Source: Anaeramoeba flamelloides
Taxonomy: Eukaryota; Metamonada; Anaeramoebidae
Direction: 5' to 3'
Assembly (NCBI GenBank): GCA_027625915.1
Contig: JANTQA010000070.1
Coordinates: 2,919,001-2,983,000, forward strand
DNA: 64,000 nt
The notes under the pieces were generated by a model that saw only the letters and a program-made list of their open reading frames with translations, searched no databases and was not told the DNA's origin. Positions 31,980 to 44,310 of the stretch are shown here, piece by piece (position 1 is the stretch's first letter; each line of letters starts with the position of its first letter). The position numbers were made by a program, and so were the translations under genes.

Positions 31980-34900
31980 TTGATCATGAAGAACAAAATA
32001 AATTACAATCCTGAAACTTTAATAAAAAACCAGTAACAGGATTCTCTTTGAATAATAAAAATCTTCATTTAAAAGTGATGTATCCACAAAAAATAAGCCA
32101 TTTTATGAATTTTATTGATTCTGAAGATTGTTAAAGTCGTTTTAAAAAAGCGATCAAAAATGTTTTGAAAAAATTCTTGAAAATGTATCTTTTGAAGTTT
32201 TTCTACTATTTTATACATTCGTTCCAAACCAACCGTAAAAGTTGCCATGCATACAAATTGACTTTTTTGTCTCTACTCAATAAAAAAAAAATGTTCTTTT
32301 ATTACAGTGATCAAAATAATACGCTTCCAAATCCTATAATCCGTGTTTCAAAATAGGTGATTTTTTTTCTTAGTGTTCCAAGGCAACATATAATTCACTA
32401 CCAAATATTATACTTATTACCAAATCATTTTTGAACATAAATTCCTTGCTATTTTAAGAAAATTTTAAATTAGGAATGAGCAATTAGTTCAAAATTTTTG
32501 CATAATTTTCACAATTTTTTCGAGAATTTTTTATATTAAATTTTTTGATGATTAAAATTTCAAAAAAATTAACTCAATTTTTTGATAAAATTTTTCAATT
32601 TGATCCTTCATTTTTCGAATATCTTTTTTCAAATAATAGAACTTTTTGAAATCAATGCCATCTTTACTTAATGTTTATAATCCGTTACTTCTATTGATTA
32701 ATGATTAGATAAACTATAAAAAAGTTATACTTTTCATTTTAAGCCATGGACTTAACTTTTCAGCATGTATTATTTCGACAACAGTACACCCTTCAAAAAT
32801 TTTACTGTTAGACATTGGTTATTAAATATAAATATTTTATCTCTGATAACATTTCTAACACAATTTTATTTTTTTTTTGAAACAAACTTGGAAATTCTAA
32901 AAAGAGATTAATAAAGAAATGTGGTCCAATTTTATAATTCTTTGAAGTTAAATTTTCTTTTGATTTTTAGATTTTTAAATATTGATGATCTACCAAAAAC
33001 CTGAAAAATATATAAAAATTGTTGATAATTCTTCAGATTTGGAGTTAAAAAAATCAAATTTTAATTGAATAACTATTAAAAAATTTTTATTCTAAAATTT
33101 CATGGTATATAATAGATTCTTATATGATACTAAAATTCTGTCATAGAAAGGAAACTAAACCCTTTTTTCAAATATTGTGACTCACCTGAAATAATAAATT
33201 GTAAAAAAAAGTGTCCTTTAGTATTCAAGAAAAATTAATAACTAAATCTGATTTGTAATTCACTTTTAAGTAATTCTAAATATATAAAAGCTTGATATAT
33301 TTAAAAATTAAAAAAAAAAAAATAAAACCAAAAACTAAAAAAAAGATTAGTCACAATTTTTTAAATGAGCATTACGGATTTTTTATTACTGAACTTTCAC
33401 TGAAAAAAAGTTAAACAACAAGATTTTTTATGAATAATTAAATTCATTTTAAAGACATTACATCGTCACAATTTTCTAATGATTATTGTTCTTTTTGAAG
33501 TTCACTTTTTTTTTCTTCCACATTATCTTTTTTTTAAAAAAAAAAAAATAAAAAAAAAAAAAGAAATCAAATAAAAAAGAAAAACAAAAACAAAAGAAAA
33601 ACTAAAATTTGCAAAATTAGAAAAAATGATTCTGATCCAAAAATTTGAAAATATTTTTTTGAGAGGAATAATGGAATAAACTCCCCAAACAGCTCCCATA
33701 AACATTATAAAGTGAGTCAAAATTTTTGAAAAATATTTTATATTATTTAATTAATTTTCAATTTATCATAGATTTTAATATAGGTTTGTGAATTCCTTTG
33801 ATATTTTTAAAAAATTTTAAGTTGAATGTTTATTATGAATCATCTACTCTTATTATTATTTTCTCAAAGCCAATATAACCTGAAATTAAACTAAGAATCA
33901 ATTAAAAGTGATAAAAAAACACCTTTCTCAACTTTCAAGAAATGAATTATCATTTCTAAAAAATTATTTTTTTCAGAATTGAATTTCGGTCCCAGTAAAA
34001 AAAATCTATTCTGATTGATATGAATTTTTTCGATTTCAAAAAAGAAACAAGAAAAATTTAAAAAAAAATTATTTCTATGAAATCCCATTTTTACCAATTT
34101 CAGATAGTTTGTATTAACAAATAATATATAACTTTTAATCTTAAGATTCATGAAAAAAATATCAAATTTAATAAAGTGTCAATTGTTTTTAAAAATAAAA
34201 TGGTACTAAATATGTACTTTTTCAATTATTATTTTTTCTCCTTTTTTCCTTCATAATTACAATAAATTAAAAAAAAACCGAAAAATTGTATAAATTATTT
34301 GAATTAATATATAATCCAAAATATCAAATTAAATAGAATATAAAGTTTCTCAAATTGATTAAATCAAATATATTAATTAAAGATGATTTTTGAATAAATT
34401 ACTATTTTGTATTTTTTTTTTTTGTTACACTGATTTTCAGATTTATATAAAATTGGTTTAATGAGTTTAACAATTGATATTATTTTTACCTGAGTGGTTT
34501 TAATTCAAGATATCTTTGTATTTCATTAAAAAAAAATTGACAAATTTCTGTTTTCACTAAGATTTTACAATAATAATTTATTAGGAATTGTTTTTTTCTG
34601 AAATAGTTGTTTGAAAAATACAAGAAATTTAAAAGAAAGATTCTTAGATACTGCCAATTTAACTACTTCGATATTTTATCCCTCACACATCTAAAGTAAA
34701 ATTTTGAATACAAAATCCTTAATGGTGAAACTATAGAGTAATAAATTCATAATTTTTATATCCTAAAAAAAAATGATTTTTTATTGTTATTTTAAATAGT
34801 TTATTAAATGTCTTGAAGGTTAATTGCATAAGGAATTAGTTTTATAACGACAATAGGGAAAAAAATTAGAAAATTTATTGGTGATAATCTCTACATTCAA

Positions 34901-35984
34901 TTTTTGTCTATTTAAAGTGCCAAAAAAATTATGATCAGCTCGAAACATCAGAAAAGAAAATTTTTTAAGTGAGATCAATTTTTTTTTTCTTTTTTTCATG
35001 AAAAAAAAAAACCTAAAAAATCATATTAATTCTCACTATTACAAAATTTTTTTACCCCGTTTATTTCCATTTCCATAATTATTATACAACAACAAGTCTT
35101 TGTTATCGTGAAATATTAATATTAAAAAGATTTATTTTCTTTTTTGAGATATTCTTTTGGTTATTCAAAAAATTGATTTATTAAACATATTAAAAAATAA
35201 TTGGTCGAATTATTTTAATGAGGATATTTAGAATAATTTAAATTTTCCAAAGAATTTTACTCATAAACTGTATTTTTGTTCCAATAATGAAATTTGATTT
35301 TTCAATATTGAAAATTTTCTTGAAGATATTTTTGGAATTAAGTAATTTTATCCCCAAAAATAAAAGTCAATTTTTTTCTTCCAAATATAATATAAATTAT
35401 ATTTAATAAGTAATTTATTAAAGGCCAAATAATTTGTTAAAAATAATTTTTAATTCATTGAACATTTCTTGATTTTTTTTCATTTTTTGAAAACATATTT
35501 TGAAATACAAATAATAAGTAATGAGCCAATTTGTATTAATAACTCTCTTAATTTATTATTATCAATTTCTAAATAGAACTTCTCGCAAAGAAAATTTTCT
35601 TTGAAATATAAAAACAAATTCCTTGATTTTTTGGAAATACATTATATTTTCAAATCAAAATTCAGTAAAATTAAAATAAAATAAAAAAATTATTATTTTT
35701 TTGAATAAAGTTATTTTAAAAAAAGTGTGAACCAAAAAGTTTTTAAAAAAGATTTAAAAATCATCTCTAAAACCGTTAATAAACTTCAATTGACCCATTA
35801 AAAGAGAAAAATAAAAACAATTCCAAATATTATGGAATTGTTTTTATTTTTAAAATTTTTAAATGAAAATTTAAAAAAAAGTTTTTTGAAATAACTGAAA
35901 TCATAAGATGTAAAATCTTGAAATAAAAAAAAAAAAAAAAATTGAAGAAATATAATTTAAAATAAAAAAAAAAAACTAAAATGA
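31980..35984. other. Intergenic, nothing convincing
   Basis: Lies between the SNARE stop and the RasGEF stop. It contains only F-, N- or K-rich chance frames and a perfect 19-bp hairpin at 35,807-35,851. Confidence 0.5.
35807..35851. other. Perfect 19-bp hairpin downstream of RasGEF
   Basis: Left arm 35,807-35,825 (AAAAATAAAAACAATTCCA) pairs without mismatch with 35,833-35,851 around a 7-nt loop. It lies about 135 nt past the RasGEF stop codon on that gene's strand, possibly in its 3' untranslated region, or it is a small foldback remnant. Confidence 0.7.
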
Positions 35985-38020
35985 TTATTTTTTTCTAGGT
36001 TCTCTTTCCAAACTAATTTGATAGCATTCTATGGGAGTTTTTGTTTGCAAAGGTTTTTCTAAAATCTGATATACTTGCTGTATTTTTTGCAAATTGTAGG
36101 GTATACTTTGGAATTTTTGTATTTGGTTTATTGTCGTATACATTAATTTCATTTTTGAAAAGTTAACTTTGCCATCAACGACATCTGGCGAACCGTCTGA
36201 CATGAAGGTCAAATCTGTTAGCATCATCCCAAAATAGGGAATTAAGGCGCCATCATGATTTTGATAAATGTTTCTTAAACCGGAGAAATTTCCAGAACTT
36301 GAGCATACCTCATCCATTTCTTCGGAGATATCCAAATGATAGTTTGAAAGACCATTTTTTGTTTTTTTCAATCGAGCAATTGAGCTTTCCCCGCAGGCTG
36401 CAAGCGCCATCATGACACCATCATAATTTTTCAAATCGAGGAACGCATCGCCAAGATCTAGTATCCTTTCGTGTGCCTTTATCCTGTCTGACAATTTTAG
36501 TGGCATCAAAATTGATTCTGTGAAATAAAAGGCGATATCATTAAATTTGGCACACATTTGCAGGGTGTTTGGTGCAATTTCATGCTTCTCCCTTTTATTC
36601 GACCATCCGCAAGTGATCAATTCGGATGGTCTAATTTTAATGAAAATATCATAACAAAACAGTGTAATCTGCCTTGCGAATTCAAGAGGGCACAAGTCGT
36701 CGATTGTGAATACCGACGCAAAAATGTTTTTTGGGTGCTTTGGATACGGTGGCGGTTCATCATAAACGTTGTCCATTGTTTCGCGCAGTGCCCTTTCAAT
36801 GTTTGCAACTCGCAATTCCTTATTATTATTTAAATTTATTGCCCTTTCCAATAAGCCTAACAAATTCTTTGATTCCTTCGAAGAATCCTGAACAACGACC
36901 GTTTCAATAAAAGCTTTCATCTTTTCATTCACTTCATTTGGGATACTGCTATCCCAATATTTTTCAATCCAAATTTTTAATAATGAAATAATCCTCATCC
37001 GAATTAATCTGATGTTCGAGTTTTTGGCCTTATTAATGTGTAGTTGTTCAAATTCCGATGGGCCATTGTAGGTCTGTATGATCTTTTGTAAAAAATGATG
37101 CACCGAGATCCATCGTGGGTAAGTTATCAAAATCGATTTTGTATATTCCGGATCAGATCCCTTGTCCCACGTTAGCCTTTCGATTAATTTGTTTATATTA
37201 GCATTTACGATTGTATGAAGTAAATTTTTATTGTGGGAAATCCCGTTATTGATCATTTCGTTATCAAGCTGAATATTTTTCTCATTGTCTTCAGGCTCGC
37301 TCCAGATGCTGAGATCATCTTTTGCCAATTTAAACGGATCAGTGTTGGCTTTGCCTTTATTTCCCCGGCCCTGTTGCTTCTGTTGCTGCATTTCATCCAA
37401 GTTGGAAGTCCTTTCATTGTTCATGATCTTTTTAATTTGCTGCGGATCTCGTAAGGAAAATCTTAATAATGATCGTAAGGGCGCTTCAGCAAAGCCTGGG
37501 AACACGGTGTTAATGATTTTTGGCTGGAATGGGATCCCGGTTTGCGTTTCAATCGATTTAACTATTTCAGGCTTGTTTTCGCCTCGATAATAATTCATAA
37601 TACCCTGATATATTGAATTGGATTCAAATCCTCGAATACCTTTCGCCCTTTCTGCAGTAACCAACCTCGAAAAGGAAATAACCTTGGTCAATGGCCTTAA
37701 TCGTTCTCTCATTACAAGTAATTTTGGGTGCTTGTCGAAAACTTTTGGTATCCAATTCTTTTTAGACTGGAATTGATTAAAATATTCAATCTCCTCGCCT
37801 TCTGTTGTTCGGACTAAATGCCCACTTGTTTTGATCATCGAAATTTTTTGTTGAATCATCTTTCTTTCCTTAGTTAGCTTTTCCATTTCATCCAAATATT
37901 CCTGAACGTATAATTTTGGTAGCATAACACCCGTTTCTAGTTCCTTTTCCAATTTTTTAATATTTAATTCTAATGCCTTTAATTGAAATTGTTTTTTTGC
38001 ATTTATTTTTTTGAAATTTC
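35985..38020 (-). CDS. RasGEF (REM + CDC25 domains), C-terminal exon
   Basis: Guanine nucleotide exchange factor for Ras-family GTPases. Counting from the Leu codon at 37,952: a charged, probably coiled-coil region (1-60), a conserved-looking block (60-180), a Gln-rich linker, the RasGEF N/REM domain from about 243 (ANINKLIERLTWDKGSDPEY, FLQKII, RIISLLKIWIEKYW), then the catalytic CDC25 domain from about 415 (CPLEFARQITLF, FNDIAFYFTESIL, NYDGVMMALAAC, IPYFGMMLTDLTF). The stop is TAA at 35,985. The frame is open upstream without an ATG as far as a TAG|GAAATT acceptor at 38,021, so this is the last exon (2,036 nt) and the N-terminus is on an unfound exon beyond the T-rich tract at 38,022-38,130. 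The REM-CDC25 pair is complete and no truncation is seen. Confidence 0.95.
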
Positions 38021-38494
38021 CTATTTTTTTTTAAATTTTTTTTTTGATTTTTTTAAATTTTTTTTTTGTTTTTTTTAATATTTTTTTTTTTGTTTTTTTT
38101 TATTTATTTTGGATAGGAATTGTTTTTTTAGTTTTTTTTCATTCTTTTTTATAGAAACTAGAGAAAAATATTACTTATGTTTATTAATATTACAGTTTAT
38201 TTTGTATTTTTTGTTAAATTTTAAAGAGAAATCTTTAAATTAAATTTTAATTTTTTTGTCAAAAATTTAATATGTTAGTTTCAAGAATATAGTTTCAGAA
38301 ATAATAATAAACATACAATTATCAATAGCCGATTCATCATAAAAATTTAATTAAAAATAATTTAAATCATTTATTTTTTTTTTTCTTCTTCAAAAGTTTA
38401 TATTTTAATTTTATATAATTGATAGTTATCTAATATTCAAAATAACAAAAAAATCCTTTTTTTTTTTTTTTTTATTTCAATTATTCATTTTTAA

Positions 38495-39037
38495 ACTAAA
38501 ATTCAAAAATTTTAACACAGCTAAAACAGATAAAAGAATCACAATAATACAGTTTTCCTGAAAATTGAAAATAATTTTCGATTTTTGTAAAATAGGAAAA
38601 TCCTTTTTTTCATCTTTTCGTTTTTTTTTTTCATTTCATTTTTTGAATTAGGTAATCTGTTTCGTTCGATCAATAATTTTTTAGAATAATTGATATTATG
38701 ATTAAAGTTGAGTTCTTTTAATAAATTAGAACTCAAATAAAATTAGTTGATGGTATCTAATCATTTTATGAATCAATAATCCTGTTTCTGAAATTTCAAG
38801 AAATTTACCAATACATTTTTTGTTCCGCTCGTTTCATCATTTTGAACACACTCTTGATTTTTAATTTTTCGTTTTATATTTTTTTCTTTTATTTGAATAA
38901 AATGATTACTTATAAAAACATTAATACTTTGTAACTTAAATGTGATTTTATATTACGTTTTGAAAAATACTATAAATTGAGTTTTGTTTTTTCCCAAATT
39001 TTGATTTTGTTTGTTTCCAAATTTTTGGAATGGAGTT
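38495..39037. mobile_element. X-family TIR element, copy 2
   Basis: Left end CTAAAATTCAAAAATTTTAA, right end ATTTTTGGAATGGAGTTTAG (inverted). Inside are the family strings TAATCTGTTTCGTT, TTTGTTCCGCTCGTTTCATC and GATTACTTATAAAA.ATTAAT, all shared with 63,250-63,770 in the same orientation. About 540 bp with no coding capacity. Confidence 0.8.
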
Positions 39038-39685
39038 TAGTTTTCGTTATTTTAAATTTTATCATTTCTCAGACACACCTTATAAAACTAATTTAGAATT
39101 GGCAAAACACCAAAGTTGACTGATTTGACTTGTGAGAAATATAAATCAAAAAGTTAACAAAATTTGAGATTTCTGAGATTTACTTTTTCAAAAAGAAATG
39201 AAAATATTCTAGATTCTTTTAAACTTTTAGAATGAAGGATCTTTGCTGTTTGTTTTTTGTTTAAAAATATTATGTGTCAAGGTAAGCCAGCTTGTTAAGA
39301 ACCACGTTTACAATTTACCAATTTGTCTCAAGTCCTTTTTTTATAGTCTCATTTAAATTTGTAAAGTCGGACTAATCGAAATATTCTCCAATTTGGATCA
39401 AAAAATCATTTTAAGAAATTTCTTAAAGAAAAATTCACAAGAAAATTTTTTGAGATACCTAAACTCGAACATCCTTATTAAGAAACGTGAAAATGAAAAA
39501 AAAAAATAATCACAATTTTTGAGCTCAAAAAATAACGATCATTTCAAACATTCTCAAACAACTCTAACTTTTGAAGATCGCATTGACTATGATTTTTGAC
39601 CATTGGGTTACTTCAATTTTGTTCCAATTTCTTCTCACAAATCAAGTTAATTCTTACAAAATGGTTGTGATTTTCTCTTGGTGTT

Positions 39686-39952
39686 TTAAGTTTTATGTGT
39701 TGATTCTTTTTTTGAGTTGATTCTTTTTGTTTTTTCTTCGATTGAAGTTCCCATCAACTCTTTAAAGGATATAGTATTTACTCTAATTGATTTTTGAACT
39801 GAATCTCCATTACCAAAGACCCAAATCATTTGGTTTATTTTCAGGTGACAATTTTTTGATTTTATTTTTTTCAAGATTAACACAGAAAGTCTAAACCTAA
39901 AAGTTGAAAGATTGGTTTTAATTCCTTTTATTAAAGCTAGTTGTATTTCCAA
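39686..39952 (-). CDS. Isolated coding-like frame (possible terminal exon)
   Basis: Minus-strand frame containing NQMIWVFGNGDSVQKSI, then VNTISFKELMGTSIEEKTKR and a TAA at 39,686. Codon make-up is more protein-like than its surroundings. A possible acceptor CTTTTAG lies near 39,900. IWVFGNGDS faintly recalls an RCC1 repeat start, but the match is too short to assign. It may be a pseudogene fragment. Confidence 0.25.
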   Translation of the reverse strand: MEIQLALIKGIKTNLSTFRFRLSVLILKKIKSKNCHLKINQMIWVFGNGDSVQKSIRVNTISFKELMGTSIEEKTKRINSKKESTHKT

Positions 39953-40019
39953 TATATTTCCAATAAGTGAAAATAATAATAAAAAAATAATATATGCTTT
40001 AATTATTTAATTTTTTCAT

Positions 40020-41490
40020 AAAAATCAATTTTTTTTGCAAATAATCTACCTTTTAGAGATAAATTTAAGAAAGATATTTTGCAGTTTTGAATTCTTAAAT
40101 TGATGACTCATATTTGGAATTTGCCTTGAAATGTATATTTTTTTTGATATTGTTGAGTTTTTTACTAATTCAAGGATTTTTTTTGGTTGTTAAGATCAAC
40201 TTTTTTACTATTTCAAAAAATATAAATTTTGAGAATGGTAAGTGGTAACGTTTCCACTCTCAATTCGAAGGTAGAATTTCCAAACCCTCTTAAGGGACTA
40301 TTCATTAAAAAAAAAACTTCAAGTAAATTTAATAGCAAATTAAAAAAAAATTACCTGCCTCTTGAAATTAAAAAATGAAGTAAAAATCTTATTATTGTAA
40401 ATACCAGACTTGTTTAAAAGCTATTCCCAGAAATGGATTATTGTTTTCAAAAGTTTGATTCATTTTTCTAATTTTGGAAAAGTTCAAAATCTCAACTTAT
40501 TTTCGAATTATTTCAAAAAAAAATAGTTTACTTTAAATGAAATCATTCTTATTATTTTCAAAAAAAGTGAACAAAAATACACTTTAAAAATTAAACAATT
40601 AAGGTTTAAAATAATTCGGCATCAAAAATATACTTAATCCCAAAAAAATTAGAATAATTATTTTAAACTTTAAAAAATATAATTTGTTTATTCAACACAG
40701 ATTTCGAATCAATTTTTTCTTTTTATTTAATAAAAAATGTGATAAAAACAACCAAAAAATTCAGATTAAAAGTTTTCCAAAAACACTTTTTTAAAACCTG
40801 TAAAATTCAACTTATCAACCTAAAGAAATATTTTTTAATTTGATTATTTTTAATCAATAATTAATAAGCCTAAATCTGAATTATTTCAGTGAGTTAGTAA
40901 TAACATAAAGATTAAATATAAATATACTTATAATTATTTCTCAAAATTTTTTAAATATTTTCCAACTAATAAAATGAATTCAAATTAATAATTCTGAATA
41001 AAAAAAAAAATAATAGATATTCTCAACTAGCTGATTTCAATACTAACAGTTCCTTCTTTATATTCTGAATATTTGAAAAATATTATTGCCTATTCTTTTT
41101 AAATTTCAAGAAATTTAATAAATATTTGTGAATAAAATAAATGATCAATTTTTTTTAGATCTCCAAAGATTCAATATTTGATTTATTTTACCTTATATTT
41201 TTAAAATAAGATTAAATTTGAAAGGTTATTTGTCCATACAAACTATCAGAAATTTCTATTAGTGAGATTTCTTTAAAATAAAATACTTTTTGCGAAATAT
41301 TATCTTTTTCAGATTTGTGATCCTAAATTCCAAACAAAAATAATCCGATCTTTTTACTGGATATTAATCGGAAAAAATAAATTGTTTTAAAAATGATAAC
41401 TCATTTCTCTAAAGTTGATAAAGGGGTTGTTTTATTCAAGTTTAATTGGATCCTTGTGAAAATAAGTACTCTATTAGCTTTGCAGGAATA
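40020..41490. repeat. W-family repeat, rearranged copy
   Basis: From about 40,290 to 41,490 it runs parallel to 29,800-30,970. At 40,050-40,110 a short piece (AAATTTAAGAAAGATATTTT then TGATGACTCAT) is in the opposite orientation relative to 3,780-3,830, so the 5' part is inverted here. Confidence 0.7.
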
Positions 41491-41789
41491 AATAAGATTC
41501 ACTAGTCACTTGAGGTCAATTTTTTAATTATTTTTATCCCTACTCTAAAAACAGCCGCATTTATGATTTTTAATTAAATAACAGAAATCACAGAAACTTG
41601 AAAATTAATTTTTTTGATTTTTTTTTTCATTTGTTGAATTTTTGTAATTTGGATGCTGTGATTTTTTTTTTTTTTTTTTTTTTTGAACTGATCCATAAAA
41701 GGGTTGGCATTATTAAATTAGGAAATCATTATTATTTAGAAAATGGTAATGATTTTATCTGATTAAAGAAGTGTGAATAATGTGATTTG

Positions 41790-42009
41790 TTCTTACTTGT
41801 TCAACTGATCTGGTATTATAGTTGATCTTGGTGTTTGAACAATAAGGAAGTAGGTACATTTTACCATTTTGAAGAATTTTAATTGTGAAAACCTTACTGA
41901 AAAAAGATTTTTTGAGTTCCATGAGATATTGAAACTTTGAAACCAAAATACTGTTCACTGTTTTATTTACGAATAGAAAGCGAACCAAAAGTAAATAAGA
42001 GTTGAATCT
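41790..42009 (-). CDS. Doubtful exon-like frame
   Basis: Minus strand: reads YLLLVRFLFVNKTVNSILV, then KILQNGKMYLLPYCSN and NTRSVEQ, followed by a good GTAAGA donor near 41,798. No start codon, no family and no partner exon were found. It is listed only because of the donor and codon character. Confidence 0.2.
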
Positions 42010-43068
42010 TTAAACGTTTACATTTTTTTAAACATTTTTTTTGTTTAAATTTTGAGTTTTATTAAATTACGTTTTGGATTTGGAAATGTGTTTATGGGAA
42101 TGTTTGAAATTAATTGATAGAGTAAACCAAAAAAATAGAAATGAGAAGGTGTGAATTTGAAACAAATCTTTTCTTTTCGAAGACCAAACAAGAAAGATCA
42201 CCTTTCCAAATAAATTTGTTGAAATCAATAATGGACAAAAATCGAATAAAGAATATTTTCAAAGATATTTCTTTTTTTTTCTTCTTAATTTGGATGAATA
42301 AATACAAATTATTGCCTTGGAATTCTATGCCCCCATTAAAATTTATTATTATTTTACAAAACATTTTTTTACCCATTTGTTTTCAAAATTCAATTTTCAA
42401 ATATTTTTATCAAACAAAACCAAAACAAAGAATACTGTTTTACAAATTAAAAGAAAAAGATTTAATTCTCCAAATCCAAAAACAACAGTTACAAAAGATT
42501 CAACCCAAAGAAAAAGAATAATTGAGATAAAACATTTCAAGAATGATTCAGTATTATTTTGTCGTTTTCAATTTAATGGAAAATAAATAATTATTAAATC
42601 AAACAAATAAATCCAACAAATCTTTATTTCTGAAAAAGAGTAATTTAAAAAATATCCTATTTTCTTAAATAAAACTAGAATTAGATGAATATCAATGAAA
42701 ATGGGAATTTCAAATTGATTTTAGGAAATTCTTTATAAATAAAAAGAAATTTGTTAATCAATATACAAAAAAAAGTTTTTCATAAAGAATTAAAAATAAA
42801 TCCAAATCAAAGAGGAAGTAATTGTATCAAATTTTACAGATAAGATCAAGAAATAAATGATTTTTTATTTATTTTTTCTTTTGATCAATTTTTTCATTTT
42901 TTTTCGTTTTCAATTTTTTAATTGGTTGGATATATCTTATAATACTAGGAGATATCTGAAACTCTTATATTTATTAACATATTAATGTATCAGTTTAAAG
43001 AAATGAATTGAATTATTCAGTTTGGAAATAACTGTGGCACTCAAAATTGGTAAAATGTACTTACTCCC

Positions 43069-43145
43069 TTAAACAGGAAAGGGTTTTGATTTCATCTGTT
43101 CTTCTGTTTTTTGATTCCCATTCGTGTTGTCAGTTATCCTTCTGT
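43069..43145 (-). CDS. CAP-Gly coiled-coil protein, last exon
   Basis: 77 nt reading RRITDNTNGNQKTEEQMKSK then PFPV and TAA at 43,069. The acceptor TTTTTTAAG at 43,146 takes phase 1 from donor ATAA|GTAAAT at 43,513. With it the three exons total 768 nt, exactly 256 codons. If this junction is wrong, the frame of exon 2 stops at 43,491 instead. Confidence 0.65.
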
Positions 43146-43513
43146 CTTAAAAAATAACAAAGAGAACTAGTATTTAAAAACATCAAATTAGAAGCTTCTG
43201 GGATGAATCCGAGATAACTAAAGTTAAATTGATCTCTTGGAATAAAGATTTTGAAGTTAATTGAAAAACAAAAAATTTAAGAAAAAATATTTTTCTATTT
43301 CAGAATGAAAAACAATTACACCTCACAGATCACTACCAAAAGAGATATGGTTTGATTTTTACAACTTTTTTCACAATTTCTACTTTTGAAAATATTTTAA
43401 TCTTTTTAAACTGGCAAATTGACAGGCCAAAAAGAGGAAGCAATAAAAAAAAATAAAAAAACCAAAAAAAAAAAATAAAAAAAAACAAGATTAAAATAAG
43501 AACAGAAATTTAC

Positions 43514-44083
43514 TTATTTTTCTTTCGTTTGAGTTTTGAAGATCGCTCAACTTAATTTGGTAAACTGCTCTCTTTTTTTCTGAGATTCCAGTTTTCTTTT
43601 TTGCATTTCTGAGTTGAAACTTTGAATCAGTTTTTTCTTTTTCCAATTGCTCAAGCATTAGTTCAAATTTGTTTTCTTTGTTGGACTCCAGTCGCTGAGA
43701 AGACATTGTTAAAGCTGTTTTTAATTTTTTATTTTTTTCTGTTTTCATTTGAAGCTCTAATTGTTTTCTTTTGAACTCTTGTCTTAAAAGCCTTTTTTTC
43801 TCCCACTTTCGAAAATTGGCGAGTACTTTCTGTCCCTTTTCACCTTTTGATTCTAAAATTTTTTCCAATTGCTGGATCTTATTTAATTTTGTTTTTCGTT
43901 GTTCTTTGACACGATTAAGAATATTCTTATGTAACTTAAGCCGTTTGTTTATTTTTGGATCTTCCAAGGAAGGTAGATTTTTCTTTTTTTGATAAAGAAT
44001 AATAGAGGGCCTCACAAAAATACCACACTTCTTTGTACACTCAAAGTATTTCACTTGATTAATTATTCCAGAATTTCTTCCAA
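43514..44083 (-). CDS. CAP-Gly coiled-coil protein, exon 2
   Basis: Acceptor GAATAAG|TTGGAAG at 44,084. Joining to exon 1 completes the CAP-Gly domain: EKPVGRNSGIINQVKYFECT, then KKCGIFVRPSIILYQKK. The rest is a highly charged helix (KEQRKTKLNKIQQLEKILES, FRKWEKKRLLRQEFKRKQLE) with clear coiled-coil character, so the protein probably dimerises. CAP-Gly domains bind C-terminal EEY/F motifs of alpha-tubulin and EB1 at microtubule plus ends. The usual GKNDG binding loop reads GRNSG here (residues 42-46), which keeps the Gly-x-Asn-x-Gly frame with two substitutions. Confidence 0.92.
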
Positions 44084-44189
44084 CTTATTCAAGATTTTTT
44101 TTTTTATTTATTTTTGGTTGTTGGTTTATGGGAGTGTGGTACAAAATTTAGTTTTTTTTTTTTTGAAAATTGATTAATTAATAACTCAC

Positions 44190-44310
44190 CTGGTTTTTCT
44201 AATTCAACACCAACCCAATCACCACTCGCAAATTTTGTTTTACCAATGAATTTAATTGTACCTGTAGTACCATCAAAAACACACTTTTGACCAATTTTTA
44301 AAGTTTCCAT
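44190..44310 (-). CDS. CAP-Gly coiled-coil protein, exon 1
   Basis: ATG at 44,308-44,310: METLKIGQKCVFDGTTGTIK then FIGKTKFASGDWVGVELEKP, the first half of a CAP-Gly domain placed at the extreme N-terminus. Donor CCAG|GTGAGT; the 106-nt intron ends at 44,084. The 255-residue product has one CAP-Gly domain and resembles small microtubule-associated or tubulin-folding-cofactor-like proteins; I cannot pick an orthologue. Confidence 0.93.

Larger units (their letters stand above)
38021..43068. other. Intergenic, repeat-rich; RasGEF 5' exon probably inside
   Basis: Contains the X element (38,495-39,037), an isolated coding-like frame (39,686-39,952), a W repeat (40,020-41,490) and a doubtful exon (41,790-42,009). 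The first RasGEF exon should lie here but was not recognised. Confidence 0.5.

Noticed and set aside
33523-33720. Phe-rich hydrophobic minus-strand frame
   Set aside because: Mostly produced by A/T tracts; only about 35 residues look protein-like, and there is no supporting splice or family signal.
42110-42586. Three overlapping frames on both strands
   Set aside because: A+T-rich, mutually overlapping and no motifs. Part of it (near 42,185-42,240) resembles the reverse complement of about 27,180-27,240, so it is more likely repeat sequence.
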